39,187 bases of DNA from Paracoccus sp. (in: a-proteobacteria) (lineage in GTDB: Bacteria > Pseudomonadota > Alphaproteobacteria > Rhodobacterales > Rhodobacteraceae): the NCBI RefSeq assembly GCF_030536915.1, contig NZ_JAUNPC010000017.1:3877-43063 (forward strand), given 5' to 3'. The translations under genes and the position numbers were made by a program. Below are positions 20,757 through 28,273 of this stretch, in pieces (within the stretch, counting starts at the first letter, position 1; each line of letters starts with the position of its first letter). The notes beneath the pieces are model-generated. The model did not search any database. It worked only from the letters and a program-made list of their open reading frames with translations, and had not been told where the DNA came from.

Positions 20757-20776
20757 CGCCGCTGCCCGAGGATTTC

Positions 20777-21427
20777 ATGACGATTGCAGAGAGTTTGCCG
20801 AATGCCGCGGGAGGCGCCGCGCCGCTGGTGATCCGGGGCTTCGCCCTCCACAGGGGTCTTCTGGATACGCCTGCGCAGGCCGCCCTGATGGATGAGGTCG
20901 GGTGCATCTGGACCAAGGCCCCGCCGCTGCGTCCGGTGACGCGCCGGGGCAAGCCGCTGTCGGTCGCGATGACCTCGGCGGGGTTCTTGGGCTGGATCAC
21001 CGATCGGCGCGGCTATCGCTATGAGCCGGCGCAGCCCGATGGGCGTCCCTGGCCGCCGATCCCCGCCATGCTGCTGGATCTGTGGCAGCGTGTGACCGGC
21101 GTGCCGGTGCTGCCGGACAGTTGCCTTGTGAACCTTTACCGCGAGGGTGCGCGGATGGGGCTGCACCAGGACCGCGACGAGGCCGAACTGCACTGGCCCG
21201 TGGTCTCGGTCAGCCTTGGCGACGAGGCCCTGTTTCGCATCGGCAACCTCGAACGCGGCGGGACGACCGAAAGCGTCTGGCTGCAATCGGGCGACGTGGT
21301 GGTGATGGCGGGCGCGGCGCGGCTGACGCATCACGGCATCGACCGCATCCGGTCCGGCAGTTCCGCGCTGGTGCCCGGCGGCGGCCGCGTCAACCTGACG
21401 CTGCGGGTGGCCGGGCCGAGAGCTTAG
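20777..21427 (+). CDS. alkB: alpha-ketoglutarate-dependent DNA repair dioxygenase AlkB
   Basis: Fe(II)/2-oxoglutarate dioxygenase that repairs 1-methyladenine and 3-methylcytosine by oxidative demethylation. The 216 residues match E. coli AlkB (216) almost position by position: iron ligands His130 and Asp132 (LHQDRDE) and His186 (LTHHGIDR), and 2-oxoglutarate/substrate arginines Arg204 and Arg210 (RVNLTLR). The substrate-lid residues SVAMTSAGFLGW are present. ATG 20777 has GAGGA four bases upstream; an in-frame GTG nine codons earlier overlaps the dnaK promoter. Divergent from dnaK and convergent with the ABC permease, sharing the four bases TTAG at the stops. No Ada-type regulator is adjacent. 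Confidence 0.95.
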   Translation: MTIAESLPNAAGGAAPLVIRGFALHRGLLDTPAQAALMDEVGCIWTKAPPLRPVTRRGKPLSVAMTSAGFLGWITDRRGYRYEPAQPDGRPWPPIPAMLLDLWQRVTGVPVLPDSCLVNLYREGARMGLHQDRDEAELHWPVVSVSLGDEALFRIGNLERGGTTESVWLQSGDVVVMAGAARLTHHGIDRIRSGSSALVPGGGRVNLTLRVAGPRA

Positions 21428-22245
21428 CGCGCCGCGTTCCAGCTGAGCGAGATGGCGTTGCGGGTCACGAACTCGGCCATCAGGCCGATCATCAGCGCGG
21501 TCAGGGTGAAGTAGAACGGATAGCTCAGGTTCGAGTTGTGGGGCGTGTAGTTGATGAAGACGAAGCCGCGGTTCTGGTCGATCAGGTGGAACAGCGGATT
21601 CCAGTCGAACAGGTTCAGCATGAAGGTCGGCATCATGTTGGCCACGAACATCTTGCCCGAAGCGATCATGTTCACCCGCCGGATGATCCGCGACAGCATC
21701 GGCCCGATCTCGGGCAGCCAGGTGGTGATGGACAAAAGGATCAGCCCGATGGTGCCGCCCGAAAACCAGGCGAAGATCATCATCCCCAGCGCGCCGCGCC
21801 AGTTCTCGATCTCGATGGGCTGCCACAACACGTGGTAAAGCCCGACCAGCACCAGCGCCGACAGCACGTTGTTGTAAAGCGCCGCCAGCGCCGCCCCGCA
21901 CATCGAGATGGCGGTGTTCATCGGCCCGTGCTTCAGCATGGCGCTGGTCGACTTGCCGGCCGCGGCGACCTGGGCCAGGCACTGGTTGAAGGCCATGAAC
22001 AGGAAGATCCCGCTCATGATGAACAGCATGAAGTCGCCCCGCAGCGGTGCCGAGCGGGTCCCGATGACCAGGTACATCAGGAAGAAGGCCAGGATCATGA
22101 TCGAGGCCTGCAGCATCGTCAGCAGCAGCCCGACAATGGCGTTGCGGTGGGTCTGCCGCAGGTTCTGGACCGTCTGGTGATAGATCAGCGCCGCGGTGGT
22201 GAAGACGGCGCCGCCCATGCTGCGGGTTCTGCGCTGGACGAACAT
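21424..22245 (-). CDS. ABC-2 type polysaccharide export permease (KpsM/Wzm-like)
   Basis: Inner-membrane permease of 273 residues with six hydrophobic segments in the ABC-2 layout. It has a cytosolic N-terminus (MFVQRRTRSMGG), TM segments around NAIVGLLLTMLQASIMILAFF and FMLFIMSGIFLFMAFNQ, and a C-terminal FNLSYP-like block before the last TM. This is typical of permeases exporting capsular or O-polysaccharide on a lipid carrier. The ATPase partner (KpsT/Wzt) is not next to it and is not in the window. It is divergent from cysQ-kdsB and the glycan genes, which supports export of a surface glycan. ATG 22245 is seven bases after GAAGGGGG. Long antisense frames through cysQ are artefacts. Confidence 0.85.
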   Translation of the reverse strand: MFVQRRTRSMGGAVFTTAALIYHQTVQNLRQTHRNAIVGLLLTMLQASIMILAFFLMYLVIGTRSAPLRGDFMLFIMSGIFLFMAFNQCLAQVAAAGKSTSAMLKHGPMNTAISMCGAALAALYNNVLSALVLVGLYHVLWQPIEIENWRGALGMMIFAWFSGGTIGLILLSITTWLPEIGPMLSRIIRRVNMIASGKMFVANMMPTFMLNLFDWNPLFHLIDQNRGFVFINYTPHNSNLSYPFYFTLTALMIGLMAEFVTRNAISLSWNAAR

Positions 22246-22404
22246 GGACCGGCCCCCTTCGGCGTGGCGGCCGCTTGGAACGACCCTGGCGATGGACCCG
22301 AGCGCCATCGCTTGCTCATCGTCCGAGAGCCGATCATAAGTCGCGGAAAGCCGCCATTCAACCGCGCAGGCCCGTCGCCTTGGGCGCCTGAAAAGGAAAT
22401 ATCC

Positions 22405-23205
22405 ATGCAATTCGACCGACTGACGTTCGAGATGCGCCGCCTTGCCCTTGCCGCGGGCGCCCGGATCATGGAAATCTACGAAGGCCCCAACTTCGAGGTC
22501 CGCTCCAAGACCGACGCCTCGCCCGTGACCGAGGCCGACGAGGCTGCGGACGCGCTGATCGCCGAAGGGCTGCGCGCGGCATTTCCCGACATCCCGCTTG
22601 TGACCGAGGAACAGGTCGAAACCCACGGCCAGTCCCTCACCAGCTTCCTGATCGTCGATCCGCTGGACGGCACCAAGGAATTCGTGCAGCGGCGCGGCGA
22701 CTTCACCGTCAACATCGCCTATGTGCAGGACGGCGTACCGGTGCGCGGGGTGGTCTATGCCCCGGCCAAGGGGCGGCTGTTCTACACCGCGGCCGACGGC
22801 GGCTCGGTCGAGGAAACCGGCCCCTTCGGACCCCAGCCCGGCGCGATCAGGCCCATCGGCGTCAATGCCGTGCCCGACAACCGCGGGCTGATGGTGGTGG
22901 CGTCGAAATCGCACCGCGACCAGGCGACGGACGACTATATCGCGCAATACGGCGTGCGCGACATGACTTCGGCGGGATCGTCGCTCAAGTTCTGCCTCGT
23001 GGCGACCGGAGAGGCGGATCTCTATCCCCGCCTCGGGCGCACGATGGAATGGGACACGGCGGCGGGCGATGCGGTGCTGCGCGGCGCGGGGGGCGAGGTC
23101 GTGCGCTTCGACGACCACAGGCCGCTGACCTATGGCAAGCCGGGCTTCGAGAATCCCTTCTTCATTGCCTATGCGCCGGGCGTCCTGCTGCACCCGAGGG
23201 GCTGA
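22405..23205 (+). CDS. cysQ: 3'(2'),5'-bisphosphate nucleotidase CysQ
   Basis: Magnesium-dependent, lithium-sensitive phosphatase of the inositol-monophosphatase fold, 266 residues. It converts 3'-phosphoadenosine 5'-phosphate (PAP), the by-product of sulfotransferases and PAPS reductase, to AMP. The metal site is visible as TEEQ (Glu68-Glu69), DPLDGTKEF with Asp85, Asp88, Gly89 and Thr90, and the C-terminal WDTAAGDAVL. The KEF sequence after DGT is typical of CysQ rather than SuhB. AAAGGA precedes the ATG at a good distance. It is followed four bases later by kdsB. Its presence near a sulfotransferase gene (30115) fits removal of inhibitory PAP. Confidence 0.92.
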   Translation: MQFDRLTFEMRRLALAAGARIMEIYEGPNFEVRSKTDASPVTEADEAADALIAEGLRAAFPDIPLVTEEQVETHGQSLTSFLIVDPLDGTKEFVQRRGDFTVNIAYVQDGVPVRGVVYAPAKGRLFYTAADGGSVEETGPFGPQPGAIRPIGVNAVPDNRGLMVVASKSHRDQATDDYIAQYGVRDMTSAGSSLKFCLVATGEADLYPRLGRTMEWDTAAGDAVLRGAGGEVVRFDDHRPLTYGKPGFENPFFIAYAPGVLLHPRG

Positions 23206-23209
23206 GGGC

Positions 23210-24010
23210 ATGTCCGTCGTCATCGTCATTCCGGCCCGCTTCGCCTCGACCCGCTATCCGGGCAAGCCGCTGGTGGAACTGCGCGGGGCCGACGGACAGG
23301 GCAGGACCCTGATTCGCCGCAGTTGGGACGCCGCGCAGGCCGTTGCGGGCATCGCGCGGGTCATCATCGCGACGGACGACAGCCGGATCGCCGATCATGC
23401 CGCAAGCTTCGGGGCCGAGGTGGCGATGACCTCGCCCGACTGCCGCAACGGGACCGAGCGCTGCGCCGAGGTGTTGTCGACGCTGCCCGAGACGCCCGAG
23501 ATGATCGTCAACCTGCAGGGCGACGCGCCGCTGACCCCTGGCTGGTTCGTCGAGGACCTGATCGCGGGCCTGCGCGCCAGCCCCACATTCGACGTGGCGA
23601 CGCCGGTTCTGAACTGCTCGGGCGCGATGCGCGCCGACCTGCTGGCCGACCGCGCCGCGGGCCGGGTGGGGGGCACGACGGCCGTCTTCGGCGCCGACAA
23701 CCGCGCGCTCTATTTCTCCAAGGAAGTCATCCCCTTCGTCCCCCATGAGGTTGCCCCGGGCGCGCCGAGCCCGGTGTTCCACCATGTTGGCGTCTACGCC
23801 TATCGGCCTCAGGCGCTGGCCGCCTATGCGGGCTGGCCCGAGGGGCGGCTGGAACGGCTGGAGGGACTGGAACAGCTGCGCTTTCTGGAACACGGCCGCC
23901 CGGTGCTCTGCGTCGAGGTGCAGGCGCAGGGCCGCGAGTTCTGGGAACTGAACAATCCCGAGGACGTTTCCCGGATCGAATCGATGATGCGCCGGATGGG
24001 AATGTTCTGA
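23210..24010 (+). CDS. kdsB: 3-deoxy-manno-octulosonate cytidylyltransferase
   Basis: Activates Kdo with CTP to CMP-Kdo, donor for lipopolysaccharide inner core or capsule. Nucleotidyltransferase fold, 266 residues, opening with the signature IPARFASTRYPGKPLVEL (residues 7-24). The CTP-binding NCRNGTER-type block appears as SPDCRNGTERCAEV, and VNLQGDAPL carries the metal-binding Asp. The closely similar KpsU serves capsule assembly, and given the neighbours this copy could be the capsule-dedicated one. It is coupled to cysQ with a four-base gap and followed by a 146-base spacer before galU. Confidence 0.93.
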   Translation: MSVVIVIPARFASTRYPGKPLVELRGADGQGRTLIRRSWDAAQAVAGIARVIIATDDSRIADHAASFGAEVAMTSPDCRNGTERCAEVLSTLPETPEMIVNLQGDAPLTPGWFVEDLIAGLRASPTFDVATPVLNCSGAMRADLLADRAAGRVGGTTAVFGADNRALYFSKEVIPFVPHEVAPGAPSPVFHHVGVYAYRPQALAAYAGWPEGRLERLEGLEQLRFLEHGRPVLCVEVQAQGREFWELNNPEDVSRIESMMRRMGMF

Positions 24011-24156
24011 CCATTTCCCGCCGAAATGCTGTCTGTTTCGGCAGAACTCCGCGGCATTTGCGTCATTTGGTCATATGATAACTGCAAGACGGCTTGCCGC
24101 AATGCGGCGGGCGTAGGATAAGCTGGCACGCAGGATTGACAGATCTGGAGTCAAAG

Positions 24157-25047
24157 ATGAATCGCAAGGTCACGAAGGCCATCTTCCCGGTGGCGGGTCT
24201 GGGCACGCGCTTCCTGCCTGCCACCAAGTCGATCCCGAAAGAGATCATGACGCTGGTCGACCGGCCCCTGATCCAATACGCCATCGACGAGGCCCGCGCG
24301 GCCGGGATCAAGGAATTCATCTTCGTCACCTCGCGCGGCAAGGGGGCGCTGGAAGATTACTTCGACCACGCGCATGAACTGGAAAACACGCTGCGCAGGG
24401 CCGGCAAGGACGACCTGCTGGAAACGCTGCGCCAGACCAACATGGAATCTGGCGCCATCGCCTATATCCGCCAGCACAAGGCCATGGGCCTCGGCCATGC
24501 CGTCTGGTGCGCCCGCCGCCTGATCCACGACGAACCCTTTGCCGTGGTGCTGACCGACGACGTGGTGATGGGTGAGCCGCCCTGCCTGCAGCAGATGATC
24601 GAGGCCCATGCCGAAACCGGCGGCAGCATGGTCGCGACCATGGAAGTGCCGCTGGAAAAGACGAAATCCTACGGCGTCCTTGACGTGGCCGAGGACATGG
24701 GCGCCATCGTCCGCGCCCGCGGCATGGTGGAAAAGCCCAAGGAAAACCCGCCCTCGAACCTCGCCGTGATCGGGCGCTACATCCTCGCCCCCACGGTGAT
24801 GGAGAACCTCAACAAGCTCAAGCAGGGCGCGGGCGGCGAGATCCAGTTGACCGACGCCATCGCCGACGAGATCGAGGAAGGCCGCGACGTCTTCGGCCTG
24901 CGCTTCCGCGGCCAGCGTTACGACTGCGGCTCGAAGGCGGGCTTCCTGCAGGCGACGGTGGCCTTCGGCCTTGCGCGCGACGAGCTGAAGGACGAATTCG
25001 CTGACTACCTGCACGAAGTCATGGCGATGCGGAAGGCCGCGGAATAA
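24157..25047 (+). CDS. galU: UTP-glucose-1-phosphate uridylyltransferase
   Basis: Makes UDP-glucose from UTP and glucose-1-phosphate, feeding exopolysaccharide and LPS synthesis. It has 296 residues with the nucleotide-binding motif FPVAGLGTRFLPATKSIPKE (residues 10-29) and VLTDDVV carrying the metal-binding Asp. GVLDV and MVEKP follow in the family order. ATG 24157 has GGAG six bases upstream. The 146-base region before it is relatively AT-rich around 24058-24080 and holds an isolated -10-like TATGAT (24074) without a matching -35. galE follows after three bases. Confidence 0.95.
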   Translation: MNRKVTKAIFPVAGLGTRFLPATKSIPKEIMTLVDRPLIQYAIDEARAAGIKEFIFVTSRGKGALEDYFDHAHELENTLRRAGKDDLLETLRQTNMESGAIAYIRQHKAMGLGHAVWCARRLIHDEPFAVVLTDDVVMGEPPCLQQMIEAHAETGGSMVATMEVPLEKTKSYGVLDVAEDMGAIVRARGMVEKPKENPPSNLAVIGRYILAPTVMENLNKLKQGAGGEIQLTDAIADEIEEGRDVFGLRFRGQRYDCGSKAGFLQATVAFGLARDELKDEFADYLHEVMAMRKAAE

Positions 25048-25050
25048 CCG

Positions 25051-26052
25051 ATGGCCGACAAGGTTCTCGTGACCGGCGGCGCCGGCTATATCGGCTCGCA
25101 TGCCTGCAAGGCGCTGGCGGCGGCCGGTTTCCTGCCTGTCACCTATGACAACCTTTGCACCGGCTGGCGCGAGGCGGTGAAGTTCGGTCCCTTCGAGGAA
25201 GGCGACCTGATGGACCGCGCCCGGGTGGATCAAGTCTTCGCCACCCACAAGCCCGTGGCCGTCATGCATTTCGCCGCGCTCAGCCAGGTGGGCGAGGCGA
25301 TGCGCGAGCCGGGCAAATACTGGCGCGGCAATGTCTGCGCCTCGCTGAACCTGATCGAGGCCACGGTGGCGGCTGGCGTCCGCGACTTCGTCTTCAGCTC
25401 GACCTGCGCCACCTATGGCGATCAGGACGGGGTGGTACTGGACGAGGACTCGGCGCAGGCGTCGCTGAATTCCTATGGCGCCTCCAAGCGCGCGATCGAG
25501 GATATGCTGCGCGACTTCGGCGACGCGCATGGGCTTCGCTCGGTCATCTTCCGCTATTTCAACGTCGCGGGTGCCGACCCCGAGGCCGAGGTGGGCGAGT
25601 TCCACCAGCCCGAGACGCATCTGATCCCGCTGATCCTCGACGCCATCGACGGCAAGCGGGACGCGCTGACGATCCACGGGACGGATTATCCGACACCCGA
25701 CGGCACCTGCATCCGCGACTACGTCCATGTCATGGATCTGGTCGATGCCCATGTGCTGGGCCTGAACTGGCTGCGCGACAGGGGCAAACTGCCCCACGGC
25801 GGGACCGAGGTCTTCTGCCTGGGCACCGGCAACGGCTTCTCGGTGCGCGAGGTGCTGGACCAGTCGCGCCATGTCACCAACCGGGCCGTGCCGATGGTCG
25901 AAGGGCCGCGCCGGGGCGGCGATGCGGTCAAGCTGGTGTCGGGCAGCGAAAAGGCGGGGCGCGTCCTCGGCTGGGAACCGCGCCGGTCCAACCTGCAGTC
26001 GATGATCTCGGATGCCTGGCGCTGGCACCAGACCGGGCATTACGCCGGCTGA
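25051..26052 (+). CDS. galE: UDP-glucose 4-epimerase
   Basis: Interconverts UDP-glucose and UDP-galactose. Extended short-chain dehydrogenase fold, 333 residues: the NAD motif TGGAGYIGS at 8-16, the catalytic Ser/Thr in FSSTCATYG (Ser116-Ser117-Thr118), and the YxxxK pair Tyr142 and Lys146 in SYGASK. TIHGTDYPTPDGTCIRDYVHV is the family signature of galactose epimerases (two halves either side of the PDGT turn). It starts three bases after the galU stop, and the next gene starts two bases after its own stop, so the run is a single operon. Confidence 0.95.
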   Translation: MADKVLVTGGAGYIGSHACKALAAAGFLPVTYDNLCTGWREAVKFGPFEEGDLMDRARVDQVFATHKPVAVMHFAALSQVGEAMREPGKYWRGNVCASLNLIEATVAAGVRDFVFSSTCATYGDQDGVVLDEDSAQASLNSYGASKRAIEDMLRDFGDAHGLRSVIFRYFNVAGADPEAEVGEFHQPETHLIPLILDAIDGKRDALTIHGTDYPTPDGTCIRDYVHVMDLVDAHVLGLNWLRDRGKLPHGGTEVFCLGTGNGFSVREVLDQSRHVTNRAVPMVEGPRRGGDAVKLVSGSEKAGRVLGWEPRRSNLQSMISDAWRWHQTGHYAG

Positions 26053-26054
26053 CA

Positions 26055-27107
26055 GTGGCCGAGGCGCCGTCCGACCCGACCATCCGCCAACGCCTTGCGC
26101 TTGACTGGAAGCGCCGCCGGCTGTTGTGGCGCGCCTTCCGCAGCCGCCATGATCTGGCCGCAGCCGACAGGCCCGGGGGGCGGCTGGCCCGCGATGCGAT
26201 CCTGGCCTTTGCGGTTGTCCGCAATGAAATGGAACGGCTGCCGCACTGGCTGGATCATCACCGCCGGCTCGGGGTGGCGCGCTTCCTGATCGTGGACAAC
26301 GGCAGCGACGACGGCAGCGCCGAGTTGCTGGCCGCCCAGCCCGACGTGGCCTTGTGGACGACCCAGGCCAGCTATCGCGGCGCGCGCTTCGGACGCGACT
26401 GGACGAACTGGCTGCTGAACCGCCACGGCGCCGGCCATTGGTGCCTGACGCTGGATGCCGACGAACTGTTCGTCTTTCCCCATCACGACCGCGCCACGCT
26501 GCATGACCTCGTGGCCGAACTGGACCGCCGCCGCGTCACTGCCCTGGGCGCCCTGATGGTCGAGCTTTACCCGAAAGGTCCCCTGCGCCCCCCCCAGCCG
26601 CTGGACGATGCGGCGGCCCTGGCGCGGATGGCATGGTTCGATGCGGGCAATTACCGCACGGCGATCCAGAGCCCGCTGGGAAACCGCTGGGTGCAGGGCG
26701 GGGTCCGCGACCGCGTCTTCTTCAGGACCCGTCCGCATCGGGCACCGACCCTGAACAAGCTGCCGCTGGTCCGCTGGCGGCGTGGCTTTGCTTATGTGAA
26801 CTCGACCCATTCGGCGCTGCCCGCGCGCCTGAACCGGGCATGGGACGGGCCGGGCGATCCCCGCCTGTCGGGGGCGGTTCTGCATACCAAGTTCCTGCCC
26901 TCGATCGTTGAAAAATCCCTTTCCGAGCGCACCCGCGGCCAGCATTTCAACGAGCCGGCCGCCTTTGACGATTATTATGCCGCGATCATCCGCAACCCGG
27001 ACCTGTGGGCGCCCGATTCGCACCGGCTTGACGGATGGGAAAGCCTGGTGCGTGCGGGCCTGATGTCCGAAGGCGGCTGGCGCGGCCCGGAAAAGGCCCG
27101 GTCATGA
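26055..27107 (+). CDS. family 2 glycosyltransferase, first of a tandem pair
   Basis: Cytoplasmic glycosyltransferase of the Glyco_tranf_2_4 type, 350 residues. After a basic N-terminus (RKRRRLLWRAFRSRH-like, about 19-32) comes the nucleotide-sugar-binding segment AFAVVRNEMERLPHWLDHHR with the RNE triplet at 56-58. FLIVDNGSDDGS follows, and the DxD motif is Asp134/Asp136 in LTLDADELFVFP. The sugar and acceptor are unknown. GTG 26055, two bases after the galE stop, is the only start that keeps the N-terminal region; no strong ribosome-binding site is visible, so coupling to galE is likely. Clearly homologous over its whole length to the gene at 27248. Confidence 0.85.
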   Translation: MAEAPSDPTIRQRLALDWKRRRLLWRAFRSRHDLAAADRPGGRLARDAILAFAVVRNEMERLPHWLDHHRRLGVARFLIVDNGSDDGSAELLAAQPDVALWTTQASYRGARFGRDWTNWLLNRHGAGHWCLTLDADELFVFPHHDRATLHDLVAELDRRRVTALGALMVELYPKGPLRPPQPLDDAAALARMAWFDAGNYRTAIQSPLGNRWVQGGVRDRVFFRTRPHRAPTLNKLPLVRWRRGFAYVNSTHSALPARLNRAWDGPGDPRLSGAVLHTKFLPSIVEKSLSERTRGQHFNEPAAFDDYYAAIIRNPDLWAPDSHRLDGWESLVRAGLMSEGGWRGPEKARS

Positions 27108-27211
27108 AACTTCTCTGCAGTCTTGAGGGTGACGAGAGGGACGCCTTTCCCTATGGTTGGCCCAAGCCTGCGGCAGCCGTGGCGTGTGGGGTGCTGCCCC
27201 GGCGCGCGTGA
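27104..27211 (+). CDS. possible 35-codon ORF between the two glycosyltransferases
   Basis: ATG 27104 overlaps the stop of the preceding glycosyltransferase in ATGA and opens a 35-codon frame (MKLLCSLEGDERDAF...) ending at TGA 27211. It has no recognisable domain, signal peptide or membrane segment, and its codon use is not distinctive. It fills most of the 140-base gap before the second paralog. It may be a non-coding spacer that happens to stay open. Confidence 0.2.
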   Translation: MKLLCSLEGDERDAFPYGWPKPAAAVACGVLPRRA

Positions 27212-27247
27212 CAAGCCAGATCAACCAGTCTGATCCGGGGTTCCGGC

Positions 27248-28273
27248 GTGCGAAAAGCGTACAAGCGTCTTCTGACAATGTCCCGGCTGCGGGCGCGGCG
27301 CCAGTATTATCTGGTGCGGGCCTTCCGGCGCGGACGGGCGCTGGCCAGCGTCAGCGACCGCACCGGCAAGGTGGCGCCGGATCATATCCTGGCCTTTGTC
27401 ACGCTGCGGAACGAACGCATCCGGCTGCCCTACTTCCTGGACTATTACCGCCAGATCGGGGTCGGGCATTTCCTGATCGTGGACAATGCCAGCACCGACG
27501 GCAGCCGCGAATATCTAGCGGGCCAGCCGGATGTGTCGCTGTGGACCACCGCCGCCAGCTACAAGGCCGCGCGCTTCGGGATGGACTGGATCAACTGGCT
27601 GCTGCGCCGCCACGGTTCGGGCCACTGGTGCCTGACCGTCGATCCCGACGAGTTCCTGGTCTATCCCCATGCCAACACCCGCCCCCTCAAGGCGCTGACC
27701 GACTGGCTGGAATCCTCGGGACAGCGGTCGCTGTCGGCGATGCTGCTGGACATGTATCCCAAGGGCCCGGTCACGGCGCAGCCCTATCGCGAAGGTCAGG
27801 ACCCGTTCGAGATCGCCTCGTGGTTCGATCCGGCCAATTACGCGATCCGCAAGAACCCGTTCTATCGCAACCTGTGGATTCAGGGCGGTCCTCGGGCGCG
27901 GGTGCTGTTCGGCGAGGACCCCGAGAACGCGCCCGCGCTGAACAAGATCCCGCTGGTCCGCTGGAAGCCGGGCTATGCCTATGTCAGCTCGACCCACATG
28001 CTGCTGCCGCGCTCGCTGAACCTCGTCTATGACGAGGATGGCGGAGAGATGGCCTCGGGCGCCCTGCTGCACGCCAAGTTCCTGTCCACCTTCGCCGACA
28101 AGTCCACCGAAGAGATCGACCGCCGCCAGCATTATGCCGAAAGCCGCGAATACCACGCCTATCAGCAGGGATTGCAGCAGCAGACCGATTTCTGGTGCGA
28201 GCAGTCGCGCCCCTGGCGGGACTGGCGCCAGCTTGAGGATCTGGGCCTGATCTCGCGCGGGAACTGGGCATGA
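27248..28273 (+). CDS. family 2 glycosyltransferase, second of a tandem pair
   Basis: A 341-residue paralog of the gene at 26055. It shares in the same order a basic N-terminus, AFVTLRNERIRLPYFLDYYR, FLIVDNASTDGS, the DxD motif in LTVDPDEFLVYP (Asp132/Asp134), MLLDMYPKGPV, GGPRARVLF, LNKIPLVRWKPGYAYV, and LLHAKFLSTFADKS. The start is GTG 27248, seven bases after CCGGGG; an ATG at codon 11 is the alternative. The C-terminus ends GLISRGNWA, like GLMSEGGW in the first copy. The last four bases ATGA overlap the next start, so it is coupled to the GT14-like gene. Confidence 0.85.
   Translation: MRKAYKRLLTMSRLRARRQYYLVRAFRRGRALASVSDRTGKVAPDHILAFVTLRNERIRLPYFLDYYRQIGVGHFLIVDNASTDGSREYLAGQPDVSLWTTAASYKAARFGMDWINWLLRRHGSGHWCLTVDPDEFLVYPHANTRPLKALTDWLESSGQRSLSAMLLDMYPKGPVTAQPYREGQDPFEIASWFDPANYAIRKNPFYRNLWIQGGPRARVLFGEDPENAPALNKIPLVRWKPGYAYVSSTHMLLPRSLNLVYDEDGGEMASGALLHAKFLSTFADKSTEEIDRRQHYAESREYHAYQQGLQQQTDFWCEQSRPWRDWRQLEDLGLISRGNWA

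Noticed and set aside
24020-24042. GCCGAAA/TTTCGGC hairpin after kdsB as a terminator
   Set aside because: A seven-base-pair stem exists but it has a nine-base loop and no T-run on either strand. It may be incidental, so it was not listed as a feature.
24058-24080. A promoter for galU around TATGAT (24074-24079)
   Set aside because: The -10-like hexamer is good, but no -35 lies at 16-18 bases. TTGCGT at 24058 is only ten bases away.
24151-26040. A 629-codon minus-strand frame antisense to galU and galE
   Set aside because: Shadow of two well-recognised enzymes; its translation shows no family resemblance.
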